Shown one piece after another: positions 62,413-64,000 of a stretch of 64,000 nucleotides of DNA (position 1 is its first letter; each line of letters opens with the position of its first letter). Both the position numbers and the translations under genes were made by a program. The notes under the pieces are model-generated. The model saw nothing but the letters and a program-made list of their open reading frames with translations, had not been told where the DNA came from and made no database searches. Origin of the DNA: Lysinibacillus sp. BPa_S21 (GTDB lineage: Bacteria; Bacillota; Bacilli; Bacillales_A; Planococcaceae). The stretch is from the NCBI RefSeq assembly GCF_023337795.1, contig NZ_JALIRS010000005.1, forward strand, positions 124,001-188,000, in the 5' to 3' direction.

Positions 62413-62721
62413 ATGGACTTATTTATCGCAAGCAATCGCCAACTACCTATCCGTTATTACGTCAATGAAGCGATTTGGATTCGTCGCGGTTGCTTAAGTT
62501 TACATCAATTAACACTACCTTTTTTTGTAGAAGTAGAAATAAAAGACCCACTTCATTTATTGAAAATTACAGAATATGTTCAAGAAGTCCAACAACAATA
62601 TCGCTATACAGAAATTCAAATTGTTACGAAGCACAATCATATTTTAATGCACTTGCAAGAGCTTCTTCCCCACTCTAATGACAATCATATTCTCACTATT
62701 GAGCAACAAATTCGCCCATAA
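62413..62721 (+). CDS. Uncharacterised 102-residue protein
   Basis: Starts at ATG 62413, seven bases from AAGGAGA. Mixed alpha/beta composition (YYVNEAIWIRRGCLSLHQLT; YTEIQIVTKHNHILMHLQEL), no signal or membrane segment, no known family. It directly follows the tandem array and is closed by a two-way terminator. Confidence 0.7.
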   Translation: MDLFIASNRQLPIRYYVNEAIWIRRGCLSLHQLTLPFFVEVEIKDPLHLLKITEYVQEVQQQYRYTEIQIVTKHNHILMHLQELLPHSNDNHILTIEQQIRP

Positions 62722-62723
62722 AA

Positions 62724-62758
62724 AAAGGTAGCATTGTTTGATAAAATGCTACCTTTCT
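62724..62758. terminator. Two-way hairpin terminator
   Basis: AAAGGTAGCATT (62724-62735) and AATGCTACCTTT (62745-62756); it separates the convergent small gene and sensor kinase. Confidence 0.88.
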
Positions 62759-62762
62759 ATTT

Positions 62763-64000
62763 TTATAAAGCCATAACTGGCAGCTCAATGATAAACTGCA
62801 ACATACCATCCTTATATTTCGCGTCAATTTTACCACCATGTAGTTCTACAATGCTCTTCGCAATAGCTAGTCCAAGTCCTGAACCTTCTGCTACACTCGT
62901 TCTAGATTGATCTTTTTTATAAAATCGCTCAAATAAACTCGTTAGCTCTGCAGATGTAAATTCATTACTTTCATTCGCAACACAGATTTGGACATACATT
63001 TCTTTTCTGTCAAGAGACACAAAAATCTCCCCGTCACCTGTACTATATTTAATGGCATTCACTAATAAATTCTCAAAGACCCTGACAATTTTTTCAGAAT
63101 CTACTGTTGCAAAGATCCGCTCCTCTGAGAAATTTTTAATAAATGTACGATGGTTTTCCTCCGCTTGCGGAATTAACTCCTCCATTAACTGATCGAGAAG
63201 TTCATTCATACATACCTCTTGCTTCCCAAGGACAATGCTTTCATTCGTTAGCTTCGTATATTCAAATAAATCTTCAATCAGATTCTTTAATTGTTCGGAT
63301 TTTGAGAAAGCAATCTTTACATACTCATCATATTGCTCCTTCGTGTCATATCTTCCATCTCTTAACAATCGTAAATAGCCCATAATGGAGGTAAGAGGTG
63401 TCCGAAGGTCGTGTGAAACATTTGTAATTAATTCATTTTTTTGTTTTTCAATCCTTCGTTCCATTTCTATATTGGTCATAATTGCTTCGGCCATATGATT
63501 GACATTCTCTGTTAATAAAGCGATTTCATCTATACCCTTTTTCTCAATCCGATAAGTTAAATCTCCTTTTGCGATTTCCTTAACCCCCTTTGCTAACGCC
63601 TCAATTTGTTTCATTTTCCGTTTTGTTATATAGAAAAATGAAAAGGTGAAAAATGCAATTCCAATTAATGCAGGGATTGGACCCTCTATTGTTTCTGTAA
63701 TAACTACACCTTTTGGAATACCACTGACAAACAAATATAAATCTTTATCTTCTAGCGTTAATGGATAAAAGGCAATAAATTCTTGCCTCGAATCCTCGAC
63801 CTGCGGGATATCATAATTATAGAAAGGATTGTTGATTGCAAAATCCATCACATGACGAATCTTATTATGTAAATCGATTTGTTCCTCTTCCGCTTGTTTT
63901 GTTTTATACAAAACCTTTCCGCGCTCATCGGTAACTAGCACTTTCATCGCACTTTGTTTCATGTCCATCTTTAAATTTTCATCTTCAATCATTTGCTGTA
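62763..64000 (-). CDS. Sensor histidine kinase, N-terminus beyond window
   Basis: At least 409 residues; the frame is still open at the right edge. An extracellular sensor part, TM2 (about IPALIGIAFFTFSFFYI), a HAMP linker (GVKEIAKGDLTYRIEKK), HisKA with H-box NVSHDLRTPLTSIMGYL, and HATPase motifs ENLLVNAIKYS and GSGLGLAIAKSIVE. Typical class I (OmpR-partner) kinase that senses an envelope signal; its response regulator should lie just outside the window. Confidence 0.93.
   Translation of the reverse strand, partial: QQMIEDENLKMDMKQSAMKVLVTDERGKVLYKTKQAEEEQIDLHNKIRHVMDFAINNPFYNYDIPQVEDSRQEFIAFYPLTLEDKDLYLFVSGIPKGVVITETIEGPIPALIGIAFFTFSFFYITKRKMKQIEALAKGVKEIAKGDLTYRIEKKGIDEIALLTENVNHMAEAIMTNIEMERRIEKQKNELITNVSHDLRTPLTSIMGYLRLLRDGRYDTKEQYDEYVKIAFSKSEQLKNLIEDLFEYTKLTNESIVLGKQEVCMNELLDQLMEELIPQAEENHRTFIKNFSEERIFATVDSEKIVRVFENLLVNAIKYSTGDGEIFVSLDRKEMYVQICVANESNEFTSAELTSLFERFYKKDQSRTSVAEGSGLGLAIAKSIVELHGGKIDAKYKDGMLQFIIELPVMAL

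Noticed and set aside
61716-62497. Chain of 62- to 89-codon frames in the second array
   Set aside because: Each is the same repeat read between recurring TGA codons, ending FYPSL, without ribosome sites. They are by-products of the array.
1-64000. tRNA, rRNA or known riboswitches
   Set aside because: I saw no cloverleaf, rRNA segment or recognisable riboswitch core by eye; a covariance-model search would be needed to exclude small ones.

Overview
The window looks like a chromosome segment of a low-GC Gram-positive spore-former of the Lysinibacillus type (Bacillales). The signs are AT-rich DNA, strong GGAGG-type ribosome sites with frequent TTG and GTG starts, a YjcZ-type sporulation peptide, an NSAR/OSBS enzyme beside a peptide ABC transporter, and IS1182 debris. 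The genus is an inference from gene content; no rRNA or tRNA gene was found.

Layout: 1-938 is the 3'-truncated view of an M48 membrane protease, followed by a GC-rich 21-bp tandem array (about 1070-1840). 2311-4955 is a BMP-type lipoprotein coupled to a chemoreceptor. 5131-13875 is a peptide or acyl-amino-acid uptake and processing cluster (Opp-type transporter, N-succinylamino acid racemase, RpiR regulator, M20 hydrolase). 14165-20564 holds an XRE-cupin regulator with a DMT exporter, an ECF sigma/anti-sigma operon, and a YjfC/DUF350-like ATP-grasp cluster. 20890-24922 is a minimal ethanolamine-utilisation locus (eutBC, a sensor kinase and a shortened EutV). 25170-25868 is transposase debris. 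25877-37031 is ordinary chromosome: three divergent regulator-transporter or regulator-enzyme units, a degenerate Fic protein, a CheY-CheC-GGDEF operon, a HAD phosphatase, a Crp-type regulator, an esterase pseudogene and a CPBP protease.

The most unusual part is 37710-50632. A membrane permease gene is split in two: its N-terminal half lies at 37273-37716 and its C-terminal half at 50626-51585. The halves are separated by about 12.9 kb of accessory DNA, with the 7-bp word GGTGTAG at both breakpoints. Inside lie mostly single-gene units (lipoprotein, DinB, GNAT, methyltransferase, zinc ribbon, VanZ/VanY, XRE/DUF2975, YjcZ peptide, YkvA), a tyrosine recombinase with a stop just before its catalytic tyrosine, and the 5' stub of a second recombinase copy. 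Ten copies of a dyad-symmetric element, all in one orientation, lie between these units, and the junction sequence recurs three times internally. Together this resembles a Gram-positive gene-cassette array, integron-like in logic but without the classical attC core.

After the island come a GNAT enzyme, a six-gene double ABC transporter operon (YxlEFG-like plus a second ATPase, permease and GntR regulator), a divergent HTH regulator, a YitT protein, a VCBS-like exported protein and an MFS/LysR divergent pair. Next is a second 21-bp tandem array (61703-62395) whose units are small dyads with compensatory changes. A small unknown gene and a sensor kinase cut by the window edge close the window.
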